Counted from the first letter of the stretch, positions 1-11,837 are shown. The stretch: 64,000 bases of DNA from Pampus argenteus (GCA_036937835.1 CM072880.1:11600501-11664500); one strand, 5' to 3'. Program-made: numbers and translations. The notes: generated by a model not told the origin, from the sequence alone.

Positions 1-835
1 AGAAAGGCTGACATCAGGAATTCATCTCGAGCCTCTTTAAGGTTGCTGCAGTTGAACAGAATCGGGCTCAGATCTGAACCAAATAACACTTTTCACTGGT
101 GCCTTGTCTTGTTGTTGGAACACATCCATGGTGAACAGAAACACATGGCCTGTTCAAAGTCTTTGTATTGATCTATTCTGAGCTTGGGAAGATATTATAG
201 TACTGTGTTATCATTTGATTGGCTTTATATTTATAGGGAGAGGTTAAGTTCTGCTCAAGGCCCAGTGGAGTCCTGAAGTAAAGCTTAATTTGACAGAACT
301 TGATAGTATTGGAGGACAATGCAGCCAAATGGTGGCATTTGTCTGGCACATGAAACCGTCAGGGAACAATGAACATCCAGTAAAGGTATTTTCTTTGGTA
401 TAGCATTAGCATCATGTTTGTCATCTTCCCAAGTTGGTATAGTAAAAACCAAGATTTTGATAAGAGCCAGAAGACCCACATACTGAACTGATAAAGTGGA
501 AGAATCTTGTGTTGGTTTTTCTTTGCATATGTATGTCTTTGCATGTACATGAACACACACGCATACATACTCAGATTCACCTTTACAGTGTTCACTCCCA
601 GAAACGAGGGTTCATTACTGCAGCCTGACCAAAGCATCTAGCCTAATGACCACTGGGATTACTCCCAGTGTGACCTTTTTATGTTTGTTGCCACTTATTG
701 TTTGTATGTGTGTGTGAGAGAGCGGGAGGGGGGGGGGTATGTAAGGTTGCTACTCCCTGGCTTTTGTGTATGTGTTTTGAGTGTGTTCACTAAAGAATAA
801 CTACGCAGTTGTGAGTCCTGTCCCCCATAATTGTC

Positions 836-865
836 GTGTGTGTGTGTGTGAGTGAGAGAGAGTGC

Positions 866-916
<51 letters not shown>

Positions 917-942
917 TGCATATATATATGTGTGTGTGTGTA
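836..942. repeat. Compound GT/GA/AT microsatellite, tandemly duplicated
   Basis: Two consecutive copies of the same compound block are visible: a TG run, then GAGAGAG, then GTGCATATATAT, then TG again. The duplication of the whole compound block suggests slippage or unequal exchange. Confidence 0.9.
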
Positions 943-1075
943 TCTTGCTGGGGGTATATGTGTGGTGCTGTTTGTCCTCAAGGTCTTTCCCCCACAGTGA
1001 CCCCAGAGGCGGCTCTCACAGAGAGAGACAGAGAGAGAGAAAGAGGGAGAGAGAGTGCCTTTGCTGTCCCCTCAC

Positions 1076-1124
1076 ACATGCACACACACACATACATACA
1101 CACACACACACACGCACACACACT
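1076..1124. repeat. CA microsatellite
   Basis: An interrupted CA dinucleotide run with ACAT and ACGC interruptions. Confidence 0.85.
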
Positions 1125-1274
1125 AATCTTAATCTTTATATCTGGAAATTAAACACTTTTTTTCTTGGCAAAGCTGCTTTCAGCTTCTTTCAGCACTGTA
1201 GTCCATTCTTCCAGATTGATTTTGTTGTAACGCAACACCTTGTGATCAGATCAAAGGCACAATACCGTTAAAAT

Positions 1275-1300
1275 GGTATTATTATTATTATTATTATTAA
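1275..1300. repeat. ATT trinucleotide microsatellite
   Basis: About eight consecutive ATT/TTA units. Confidence 0.85.
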
Positions 1301-2884
1301 ATGATTTGTGAACCCTGTCATTCATTTTGATATATATAAATATATTTTTTTCCCCCTTCAGTTTACCTCTAGGACTGAAATTTCAGCAGACCCTTTCCTC
1401 TGCCCACAATTGCACACATACCTCATATCTATAATATAATATAATATCACACCAGGAAATTGGTGTCCGTCTTCTTAAGCCAACCAGAAAAAAACTCACC
1501 CTCTTTTTCTCTCTCTTTTCCAGGGGCCGAGGGCGAACAACATCGTGGTATTCCCCTTACTAAACACCCCCACCCCTCCCCAACACTCCCTTACTATCAA
1601 CCTTCTCCCCTCTCTGTTCCCATTTAAAAACACACAATGAAAAAAAAAAAGTCCCCCTTTCCCAACAATAAAAGAAGAGAACCCCCAGAAGAGAGAAAAA
1701 AAGACAAAAAAAGGAAAAAAAAAAACACTACTTCTGGACAGAGAGACTGACTGGCCGCAGTGTGCGATTGTGTGTGAGCGTGCGTGTGCGGAGGTTGGTG
1801 CGGTCACCCTGGTAAGGTATAAGTTGGCCGTTGGGGGAGAATACGGTGGCAGTTTTTCTGTTTTTTGTTGGATTTGAGGGGTGGAATAAGGGAGGGTGGG
1901 GTATGGGGGAATGATGGTATCTCAGGCTGCAGATGTGTCTCCTTTGGTCTGGCTGTGACCTCCTGCTTTCACACCATCACCAACACAGCCCACCCACTCA
2001 CCCTCCACCACCACCTATACAAGAAAGAAAGAAAAAAAAAAAACAGGCAGGGGGGGTACAGCAACAAGAGATACTGTGTTTTGTTTTTTGTTTTTTTTTT
2101 TGGGTTTTTTAATGTACCGTACATGTGTGAAACTTCTGCTAGCCAGTATTATTGTTGTTGTGTTTTTAAGTTTGTGGCTTGGAGTATATCATTACCCACC
2201 CACCCTCCCTCCACCCCTTGTGTGTCCGCCGTTCTCTGCCTCTCTCATCCCTACCCTCCACCCACCTCCCTGCATTATTCTCCCTCGTCTTTGGTTCATC
2301 ACACCATGGGTTGTGTTTTTTCACTGTCCACACTGCTCTCTGGACAGTGACAGACCTTCAGCGTTCCATGGAATTATACATCCGCAATAGTTTTTTATTT
2401 TTATTTTTTTCTGTAGGGTGGGGTTCTTCGCTGTGTGGCCAGCTCCCCACCCCTCGTCCATACCTGTCACCTCCAACTCAGGCATGGCCGCTTGTTTTAT
2501 TCTTTTGACAGGCATCAGTGTTTTTATTTCTTGCAACCCTTCCATCCCCATCCCCTTTCCCCCTCCCTCCCTCCCTACCTCCCTCTGTGATCCTTGTCTC
2601 CCGTCTCTCCTCCCCTCCTCTCTCTGTATATTAGACCACTTCTTGTCGTTTCAGGTTTCAGGACCAGTGGAGGCTGACGACCCCTCCCCAGGTGGCGCAG
2701 GCCCCCCCCACTGTCTCTGCAGCGTCTCTCTCTCTCTCTGCTCCCGCTATGCACACTCACCCCATCCTGTCCGTGTGGGGGGGTGGGGGAGGGGGACAGG
2801 GTGACCACAGGCCCGCCGCAGGGGGCATTTACTACAACAGCAAACGCTGATGATGCTTTTAGTCCTTTTCACACTTCAATTCAC

Positions 2885-2920
2885 GCACACACCCACACAC
2901 ACACACACACACACACACAG
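2885..2920. repeat. CA microsatellite
   Basis: CA dinucleotide run with one CCC interruption. Confidence 0.85.
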
Positions 2921-3410
2921 ACCTGTTCAACATACACCACAGCAAACTGCAGTACAGATGGCACTTAATAGGCCGTCAACCCAACACATGATTTATACAC
3001 AGAGCGCTGAAGCCAACATAGCTGAGTGGCAGGCAGGCAAGTTTGTGTGAGAGTGAGGGAGGCAGGACCAGAGACGAGGGTGATTTTTTTTTTTTTTTTA
3101 ATTTTTTTGGGGGGGGGTGTACAGTGCAGACCTTAAGGCGCCCCCTTTCTCTGACTATGCGCAGTGCAGTCACGGCTTGTCTGAGGAAGGCTGATGAGCT
3201 AATGGTATTGATTATTAATTAATTAATTGAATGGAGTGGGCCGGAGCTGCTGTTTTAAGGCGGGGAAAGTCAGGGGTGGGGTTTGTGTGGAGACTCTTCT
3301 TCTCTTTTTTTTTTTCTCTTTAAAAAAAAGGGGGAGTGGGTTTGAACAACAAATGTTTTGCTTTTTTATTTTTATTTTTAACCCATGAGTCTGTAATTAG
3401 GAGTAAAAAA

Positions 3411-3475
3411 AATAAAAAAATAAAGACATTGTGTAAAAATGAGATTGTGTTAGTGTGAGTTTGTGCTGTATATTT
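3411..3475 (+). terminator. Candidate poly(A) site of an upstream plus-strand gene
   Basis: Overlapping AATAAA hexamers at about 3411-3424 are followed within 40 bases by a GT-rich tract (GTGTTAGTGTGAGTTTGTG). This matches the hexamer plus GU-rich downstream element of vertebrate cleavage sites. Nothing shows which gene it belongs to. Confidence 0.35.
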
Positions 3476-3690
3476 GGTCTGGTTAAGTGATAGTTTAGTA
3501 TTTATTTGTTTTGGTCCCCTTTGAGTAATATTAGCCATTTATTTTAATTTCAGAATGAATTGATAACTGCATTTAAAGCCCTTCGCTTGTAACATGTTTG
3601 TTTCAGCTTTGTGCTAAGATTCATTACCCTATAATAACAAAACAAAAACAGGATTCTAAACATTTTTGCTTTAAGGAAAAACTGAAGTAA

Positions 3691-4310
3691 TTGACATAAG
3701 TATATAGACCCTTAACTCAGTACTTAGTTGAAGCACCTTTAGCAGCGGTTACAGCCTTGAGTCGTCTTTAGTTTGATGACGACCTTTGCACATCTGCCGG
3801 TGGAGCCACTCAAGGACATTCAAGAGTTGTCCCTAAACCACACCTGTGTTGTGTTGGCTGTGTGCTCTGGGTCATTGTCCTGCTGGAAGGTGAAACTTCA
3901 GTGCACTCTGACGAGTTCGTTAAGCATATATCTGTGTTTTGCTCTGTTCAGCAGATGAGTCTCTAGGTCCCTGCTTCTAAAATAAACAAACAGACCTGCA
4001 GCATGATCCTGCCACCATCGTGCTTTACTGTTTGGGTGGCAGGTGATAAGCGGTGCCTGGTTTCCTCTAGACATGACGCTTAGAATTGAGACTAATCATT
4101 TCAATCTTGGTTTTTATCAGACCAGAGTTTTGTTTCTCATAGTCTTAGCAGGCCTTTCTGCATCTTTCACAGATTCTACCATAAAGCAAACATCAGTGGA
4201 GTGTTGCAGTGATGGTTTTCCTGGAAGTTCCTCCCATCCTCACACAGGATCACCCAATGTGCCTCCTGCAGGCGTTCCTTCCACGTCATGGCTTCATTTT
4301 AGGGTACACT
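3691..4310 (-). mobile_element. Decayed Tc1-like transposon, transposase on the minus strand
   Basis: The plus strand reads as the reverse complement of a fish Tc1-family transposase gene. Recognisable blocks include GAAGCACCTTTAGCAGC, CACTCAAGGACATTCAAGAG, GGGTCATTGTCCTGCTGGAA, GTGCCTGGTTTCCTC and ACATGACGCTTAGAATTGAG. The middle has deletions and the reading frame is broken by stops, so no transposase can be made. The left end resembles the start of such elements, but I could not define an intact pair of terminal inverted repeats. The identification rests on familiarity with fish Tc1 copies, not on a search. Confidence 0.8.
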
Positions 4311-4374
4311 AAAATAACACATCTTCTCTGAATGAAATATTCTTATTAAATACTTCTATGTGCTGACGACAATT

Positions 4375-5062
4375 GGAAGAAAAAAAAAAATCACAAAAGT
4401 GCTCAATTGGATTCAGGTCTGGGAACAGGCGGGCCAGTCCATAGCATCAAGGCCTTCGTCTTAGAGGAACTGATGACACACTCCAGACTCATGAGGTCTT
4501 GCATTAGGAGGAACCCAGGGCCAACTGTACCAGCATATGGTCTCACAAGGAGTCTGAGGATCTCATCTCAGGACCTAATGGCAGTCAGGCTACCTCTGGT
4601 GAACATATGGAGTAATGCCACCCCATACCATTACTGGCCCACTACTAAACTGTTCATGCTGGAGGATGTTACAGGCAGACTCTGTCACATGTGCTCAGTG
4701 TGAACCTACTTTCATCTGTGAGGAACACAGGGCGCCAGTGGAAAATTTGCCAATCTTGGTGTTCTGACAAATGCTAAACGTCCTGCACGGTGTTGGGCTG
4801 TAAGCACAACCCCCACCTGTGGACATCAGGCCCTCATAACACCCTCATGGAGTCCATTTCTGACCATTTGAGCAAACACACACACATTTGAGGCCTGCTG
4901 GAGGTCATTTTGCACAGCTCTGGCAGTGCTCCTGTTCTTCCTTTCATAAAGGCAGATGTGGTGGTCCTGCTGCCGGGGTGCTGCCCTCCTACGGCCTCCT
5001 CCAAATCTCCTGATGTACTGGCCTGTCTAGGAACATCTCAAAGTATTGTACTGACTAATCAC
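4375..5062 (-). mobile_element. Second decayed Tc1/mariner-superfamily transposon
   Basis: This lies directly beside the first relic and is in the same orientation. Its minus strand carries a different transposase-like coding region. Blocks that read as transposase when reverse-complemented include those around 4405-4440 (an SPDLNPIEH-like segment, reading GGGAACAGGCGGGCCAGTCC on the plus strand), 4560-4620 and 4690-4760. The typical SPDLNPIEH motif near the catalytic acid is preserved in outline. Frameshifts and stops break it. It belongs to a different family from the copy at 3691-4310, because the internal blocks do not match. Confidence 0.7.
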
Positions 5063-5131
5063 TAATCATACTGCACACACCTAATTATTCAATGTTAGCA
5101 TATACATATGCTTTAATGTGTAAGTATTGGA

Positions 5132-5183
5132 ATTCCTATTCAGTTGATAGTGACGGTGGGCTCGTAAATTCCTGAATAGGAAT
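5132..5183. repeat. 12-bp perfect inverted repeat (hairpin)
   Basis: ATTCCTATTCAG at 5132-5143 is exactly complementary to CTGAATAGGAAT at 5172-5183, separated by 28 bases. It could be the ends of a very small terminal-inverted-repeat element or a chance hairpin. It lies just 3' of ngdn, in the ~590-bp gap after the transposon relics, which otherwise shows nothing. Confidence 0.7.
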
Positions 5184-5424
5184 GAATCAACACGCGTGCT
5201 TAACATATTAGTACCATACTGAACTAAAACATTTGCACTGTGGTCAGTTGGCTGGTGTGTATACGACAGCAGGTTGTGATTAGAGCTTAAAGCAGCATCT
5301 GCTTTGGCTGAATGTGTACAATATGTGCCTTTTTCCCCACATGTTCACAGTAGATAAGGGTTAGGGTTTGCAAGGGAATAAAGAAATGGAAAACTTAGTT
5401 TACTTTCACTCAGAATTTCACAGA

Positions 5425-5430
5425 TTTAAT
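5425..5430 (-). terminator. Possible ngdn poly(A) signal (ATTAAA variant)
   Basis: TTTAAT on the plus strand is ATTAAA on the minus strand, about 220 bases beyond the ngdn stop codon. It is the nearest recognised hexamer variant that I noticed, and no strong downstream element is obvious. Confidence 0.3.
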
Positions 5431-5651
5431 TAGAATTGGTACATGTGTGACAATAAGGCAATCTGAGATCACTGAAACACGACATTACAGAGTTAACAGT
5501 AAATGTTGATTCCACAAATGTAATGAAAAACTATGCAGAGGTTTTGGAGAATGTATTTATGTAGTACAGCTTACTACAGCCATCATCACTCTAAAGTGTT
5601 CTTCATGTCGTCATCTGGTCTTCGAACATCGTCGGACGCCACGATTCAGGT

Positions 5652-8600
5652 CTATTTGTGCTTCTTGAAAGCTGCAGAGAAGAAAACAAGTGAAATGCAG
5701 ATAATAGCAATGACTTTGAAAGCTGTTTGTTACATTTCTTAGTGTTGTGCGAAGGCGATAAATGTAAATAAGCATTTATAACAAAATCAGAAAACAAATA
5801 AGAGTTCCTGGTTCTTGGTTTTACTTATTTTGTTTTTTTTAATAATCAAATAACAGTGTTCATCATTTTAAGAAAAAATGTCAAATATTTGATGGTTCCA
5901 GGTTCTTAAATATGGAAATTTGCTTTTCTTGGTTCTTACATTATATTACATGTTCCTTGTGCTCTAGGATATATTGTGATAGAAATTAAAAACGATTTAT
6001 TGAGAAAATGAACTGCAGGTCAATTGATTATGAAATTAATAATGAGGCCTTAAATGCAATTAAGTTAATTGGCTGTAATTTCTTCTAGTTGCTATTTGAC
6101 TCGTCACATTGAATCACAGAGTGGACAATGAAATCCATTTCTACTGTCTGGTATATTTGAATTTCCTCACCTTTCCTTTTAGTCTTCTTCTTCATGAGTT
6201 TCTTCTTTTTCTTGGGGCGAGGGTTATCCCCATCCTGCGTCAAATAAAGATTAAAGTGTTTAGAACCTGCGGTCACATTAAAAATGCCATCCAAATAAAA
6301 AACAAGCCCCAATGGTCCAATTCATACTGGATGGAGATGGGCCTGTTAGTAACATCCTTTAGTGGCAACTTATGTTGTCCAGTACAAAGTTCAAACAAAG
6401 CACATGAATGTATACAAATCTTTTTTAAATATGTTGAACTGAGTCAATATTAATGATTTGGTGTATTCTGCTGTTTTCAGCCCAGACTTAGTTAGGAATC
6501 CAAGTAGTATGTGCTCCAAATAAACTGCATGATTAGAGCCTCAACATCTACCTTAAAACTCCCAATCAAACCCATATTTATTTATTGTCTGGAGACGGTG
6601 TGGGATGAGAGAGAGATGTTACTGTGAGAGCTCACCTGCCCGCCCTCGCCGCCTGTCAGCGCTGTGATGTCACTGAAGTGTGTGATCCCGCTCAGCTGGT
6701 TGGACATAGACATCATGCCTCTCTTTTTAGAGTTCTTCTGATGTTTTGGCATGTTGAGACGCACCATCATCGACTCCTCATAATGTTTCCTGTGAGAAGA
6801 ATCATTGTTTATTGGAAAACATGCCATCACTTATTGTTTTTGTTTTGGTATGGATCTGCTTAATGTCTGCTAAATACATTATCATTTCTGTGCAACCTCC
6901 CCACATTGTTTTTTTTTTTTATTGACTTTATGTTCTTGTCAGATATTTAGCCAAAAAAAAAAAGAAAAAAATTCCCAATGTGTTAATAACATTTTCATTG
7001 TTTCTTTCACATGAAACAAATCCCGCATATGTAGGAGAGTAAAAACCTGTGCAGCTCCTCACGGCTCTCCCGCTCGCTCTGGAAGTCCCGTCGTTCCCGG
7101 ATCTCCTCGGGGGCATCGCTGTACTGCTGACGCAGCTCCTGGATCACAGAACTTCTCAGAGCTGCTCGCCGCTGACGCTCCACCTGAGCTTTCTTCTTGT
7201 CTGCTTCTGTCATGTCGCCATCTAGAGGAAAAAGAAGGGGATAACAATGTGTACAGGTTTTATAAAGAGTACTTTTGGATGAGTAATACAAAAACATACA
7301 CATAAAAACTATAAAAGGAGAGACGCGCTGCTTTCTACATTCTATACAATCTGATTAACTTCCACATAATTCAACCTTTCTATTCTATTGATAAAATGCT
7401 TGAATGGTATTTTCATGACAAGCAGAAATAGAAAAACTCAAAAATACATGTGATATTACCATAATGCACTGGGGCAATCTTGGGCGGTACATATTTCTTG
7501 CCACTAGAGTGGGCTGCTTTCTTCTCTGAGGCCGCCGTGTTCTCAGCTTCACCTTCAGACTCCTCAGATTCACTCAGCTGTTTAAATTATAAAACAAACA
7601 AGAAATAAACTGTCAACACTTCCACGGAAATGTCTCTGCAGTATCTAGATTACAGTTTTAATCTTTTGACGATTTATTGGCCTTACTTTGCTGATGAGAT
7701 TCTCAGGGTTAGGACGCAGCTGCAGCGGGTCATTTTCAGCTAAAAAAAATCAACAAAAGCAAAAGACATTTTTTTATACACTGAAGCCTGTGAAAAATGG
7801 AAGGAAATAAATCTCACAGCTACACAAATCAAATATTTTTAATCAGAGTTAAATTATTGTTGGACACCACATCTGTTTTACCTAAACTGCCAGTGACAGC
7901 TGTGCGCAACAGTTTATCAATCTGGTATTTCAGTTTGTGGTCCAGGGGTCGCATCTTCTCCAACACCTTTAAAAAAAAACACACACACACACAATTCATG
8001 CCGGTCGGACAGATGAGTATAAACAAGTTTATTATTAGTGGTGTGTTTGTGCAAATATCTCACCGTTCTGATTGTGACCACTCTGTTCAAGGCTTCACTG
8101 TCTCTTATTTTGCCTCCTTCTGTCTTGATGCTGATCAGGTGTGTGAGGTCTTGAAGGTAGAAGAGCAGCAGGTGATAGCGAAGGTCCAAGAAAGACAAAC
8201 CCTGCAGTGATAGAAGACGGACGGAGAGTCAAATACTCACACTGCAAATAAACGGGTAGTTCCTTATCGATTAGTCTCTTGATTATGTTTTCAATTTATT
8301 GTTCAGAATATAACACTTCCCAAAAAAAAAGTTATTGCCAATTAATTCTTTGTTAATTATGTATGCATGATATGTTTCAGCACTATCTGGATGATAAGTC
8401 TGTCTCAACCAGACCTTGGTCAAATAGTAAATGCAAACTTCTTCTTTTGACTATAAAGTTTCAAACAACCTACTTTTCTTTCTTGTGATGGTCCAAACAT
8501 CCTGGCACATACAGTAAGAATCCTTAAAAAAAACACAAACAGATCTGGTCTGGACTTTTACAGTTCTGATGAAGCTTTTACTCACCTTTGATGTCTTAAA

Positions 8601-9528
8601 TGCTCCATCTTTGACTTTTGCTAGCAGCTCGCGGACATGACCTGTGACTGAAGCCACCTGAAGAAAAAAAAAAAGGAGAGTTTTTCAGCCTCACATCTAC
8701 AGAGACTTTCTGCAGTCAAGACAGAATCACCAAGAATCACCACCACATAAAATAGTGTTAGCAAAAGCCTTATCGCTGTTTAAGTAGACTTTCAGATCTC
8801 TGAAACCTTTATTTTATTTGTGAAGTTGTTTTTTTTTTTCCCATCCAGATCACAGGACCAGATCCAGAAAAATAAAATAATTTTAATTTAAAAAAAGTTT
8901 AAAAATTAAAATAACTATACTTAGACTTATCAAATCTTAATAATATCTTAATAATAATGCTAATAATAATAATAATCTAGTTTAAAGTTTGTGTTTTTAT
9001 AAGGAAAATAAAGGTCTCATTAATATAAAAGTGGGTTTAAACAGCGTAAGGGTATCATGACATGAGAAATACATTTTACGAGTTTGTTTGTATTGTTTAA
9101 ACAACAAGAATTACATTTAGGACTCTTAATTTAGCACGATTTCAATAAATAAATACGAATAGTAAACATTGAAATGGTATTATTAGAACATAACCGACAT
9201 ACTGTACCTGCTCTGTGAGACCATTCAGCAGTTGTACAGCTTTGGGCAAATCACTTTCAATCAAATCCTGTAAGACAGTTAAATAACATAAAAGATGGAA
9301 GTGTGTTAGCTGGCTGCTTGCTGGTTAGCCGAAATCTTTAGCAATGAAATTAAACAACTATTGTCACTCAATCTACCTAAATTTCACATATCAAACAGAA
9401 TCAGATTATACACATCCGGTCGTGTGAATAAGCTACAACGTTAACAGAAATCATGCAAAGATAATATAAATGTTTTATTGACTAGCAGCAAGCTAAGCTC
9501 AACTCACGTTGTCAATAATAGAAGCCAT
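5652..9528 (-). CDS. ngdn: Neuroguidin (Sas10/Utp3/C1D family)
   Basis: Eleven coding exons on the minus strand join in frame to about 319 aa; human NGDN is about 315. Exons in transcript order: 9508-9528, 9208-9267, 8586-8657, 8064-8201, 7882-7966, 7687-7739, 7460-7577, 7047-7221, 6636-6789, 6171-6234, 5652-5671. The start MASIIDN is followed by DLIESDLPKAVQLLNGL. The exon at 8064 carries the Sas10/C1D signature GLSFLDLRYHLLLFYLQDL, and 7882-7966 carries KLKYQIDKLL. Acidic LSESEESEGEAE lies near residue 148. The tail is strongly basic (PKKKKKLMKKKTKRK) and ends AFKKHK. Family knowledge: NGDN is a nucleolar small-subunit processome factor (yeast Lcp5 relative) and also binds eIF4E and CPEB to repress translation. 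One donor (exon 7047-7221, GTTTTT) is weak. The gene diverges from the C/EBP gene across the minisatellite. Confidence 0.93.
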
Positions 9529-9583
9529 TTTGATTTTATTGTGACTACGGAAGCTGCGGAAGGACAGTGTCGATGCAGCGTCT

Positions 9584-11590
9584 AGTTCAGATATTTTGAG
9601 CTCACGCTGTTATAATGTTACAATGTTGCACTGTTCAGATAATTAGAGCTCATACTGTTATAATGTTACAATGTTGCACTGTTCAGATAATTAGAGCTCA
9701 TACTGTTATAATGTTACAATGTTGCAATGTTAAGAATTTTGGAACTCATACTGTTTCAATGTTACAATGTTACAATGTTGCACTGTTAAGATAATTACAG
9801 ATCATAATATTATAATGTTACAATGTTGCAATGTTAAGAATTTTGGAACTCATACTGTTTCAATGTTACAATGTTACAATGTTGCAGTTCATATAATTAC
9901 AGCTCATACTGTTATAATGTTACAATGTTGCACTGTTAAGATAATTACAGCTCATACTGTTATAATGTTACAATGTTACACTGTTAAGATAATTACAGCT
10001 CATACTGTTATAATGTTACAATGTTGCACTGTTGCACTGTTCAGATAATTACAGCTCATACTGTTATAATGTTACAATGTTGCACTGTTGCACTGTTCAG
10101 ATAATTACAGCTCATACTGTTATAATGTTACAATGTTGCACTCTATAGATAATTACAGCTCATACTGTTATAATGTTACAATGTTGCACTCTATAGATAA
10201 TTACAGCTCATACTGTTATAATGTTACAATGTTGCACTGTTCAGAATTTCGGAACTCATACTGTTTCAATGTTACAATGTTACAATGTTGCAGTTCAGAT
10301 AATTACAGCTCATACAGTTATAATGTTACAATGTTGCACTGTTAAGATTATTAGAGCTCATACTGTTATAATGTTACAATGTTGCACTGTTCAGAATTTT
10401 GGAACTCATACTGTTTCAATGTTACAATGTTACAATGTTGCACTGTTCAGATAGTTACAGCTCATACTGTTATAATGTTACAATGTTGCACTGTACAGAT
10501 AATTACAGCTCATACAGTTATAATGTTACAATGTTGCAGTTCAGATAATTACAGCTCATACAGTTATAATGTTACATTGTTGCACTGTTAAGATTATTAG
10601 AGCTCATACTGTTATAATGTTACAATGTTGCACTGTTAAGATTATTAGAGCTCATACTGTTATAATGTTACAATGTTGCAGTTCAGATAATTAGAGCTCA
10701 TACTGTTATAATGTTGCAGTTCAGATTATTAGAGCTCATACTGTTATAATGTTACAATGTTGCACTGTTAAGATTATTAGAGCTCATACTGTTATAATGT
10801 TACAATGTTGCAGTTCAGATAATTAGAGCTCATACTGTTATAATGTTACAATGTTGCAGTTCAGATAATTAGAGCTCATACTGTTATAATGTTACAATGT
10901 TGCACTGCTCAGATAATTACAGCTCATACTGTTATATAGTTACAATGTTGCACTGCTCAGATAATTACAGCTCATACTGTTATAATGTTACAATGTTGCA
11001 CTTCAGATAATTAGAGCTCATACTGTTATAATGTTACAATGTTACAATGTTGCACTGTTCAGATAATTACAGCTCATACTGTTATAATGTTACAATGTTG
11101 CACTCTTGCACTGTTCAGATAATTACAGCTCATACTGTTATAATGTTACAATGTTACAATGTTGCACTGTTCAGATAATTACAGCTCATACTGTTATAAT
11201 GTTACAATGTTGCACTCTTGCACTGTTCAGATAATTACAGCTCATACTGTTATAATGTTACAATGTTGCACTGTTCAGATAATTACAGGTCATACTGTTA
11301 TAATGTTACAATGTTGCACTGTTCAGATAATTACAGCTCATACTGTTATAATGTTACAATGTTGCACTGTTCAGATAATTACAGCTCATACAGTTATAAT
11401 GTTACAATGTTGCACTGTTCAGATAATTACAGCTCATACTGTTATAATGTTACAATGTTACAATGTTGCACTGTTCAGATAATTACAGCTCATACTGTTA
11501 TAATGTTACAATGTTGCACTGTTCAGATAATTACAGCTCATAATGTTATAATGTTACAATGTTGCAGTTCAGATAATTACAGTTCATACT
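9584..11590. repeat. 48-bp minisatellite between ngdn and the C/EBP gene
   Basis: About 40 tandem copies of a roughly 48-bp unit built from TATAATGTTACAATGTTGCA, then CTGTTCAGATAATTACAG, then CTCATACTGT. Three main variants are visible: TTACAGCTCA (most copies, dominating after about 10.9 kb), TTAGAGCTCA (clustered around 10.3-10.9 kb), and a longer form with GAATTTTGGAACTCA plus an extra TTACAATG (9.73, 9.84, 10.24 and 10.39 kb). Some units lose or gain ~10 bp (GCACTGTTGCACTGTT). The array begins with a degenerate unit about 55 bp upstream of the ngdn ATG and ends about 370 bp before the C/EBP first-exon donor. Because 48 is a multiple of three, open frames run through it, but they encode only a repeated 16-residue unit and are not genes. 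Confidence 0.97.
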
Positions 11591-11826
11591 TAATAATAAT
11601 GAATGTTTAACTTAATAATGTTATAATTAAATAAATTAGTGACAACAAAGAGCAGAAAAAGATTATACACAACGTTTTACTGTCTTAAAAAAATCTTTTG
11701 CAGCGACCTGCTGCTGAAAACTGTTGGAAACTAGACAAAAAACAACAGAAAATTAATCACACCCCTTTTTGTAGTATGCGTGTGTGTCTGTGTGACAGAG
11801 AAAGAGATAGAGAGTGGGAGTAAGAC

Positions 11827-11837
11827 ACAGGAAGTGA
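11827..11837 (+). promoter_or_regulatory. ETS/PU.1-like site upstream of the C/EBP gene
   Basis: ACAGGAAGTGA contains the GGAA core with the flanks favoured by PU.1 and related ETS factors. It lies about 120 bp upstream of the first-exon splice donor, within or near the inferred promoter. Myeloid C/EBP genes are commonly driven by PU.1, so the placement is plausible, but short ETS cores are frequent by chance. Confidence 0.35.

Larger units (their letters stand above)
1..3450 (+). other. Low-complexity region, possible 3' UTR of an upstream plus-strand gene
   Basis: No coding exon can be supported here. The stretch is rich in CA/GT and GA/CT microsatellites, C-rich tracts and long T and A runs. 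Near its right end AATAAA motifs are followed by a GT-rich stretch, the arrangement of a vertebrate poly(A) site on the plus strand. I infer a long 3' UTR of a gene whose coding part lies left of the window; plain intergenic DNA is the alternative. The open frames across the CA repeats encode only His-Thr or Val-Cys runs and are not genes. Confidence 0.35.

Noticed and set aside
852..1271. Open frames of 96-139 codons across the GT/CA repeats
   Set aside because: They consist of Cys-Val, His-Thr and Arg-Glu runs from dinucleotide repeats, in several overlapping frames and without splice or start context.
9767..11610. Many open frames through the minisatellite (up to 130 codons)
   Set aside because: The frames follow from a 48-bp unit; they start and stop with unit-length variants and encode only the repeated 16-residue unit.
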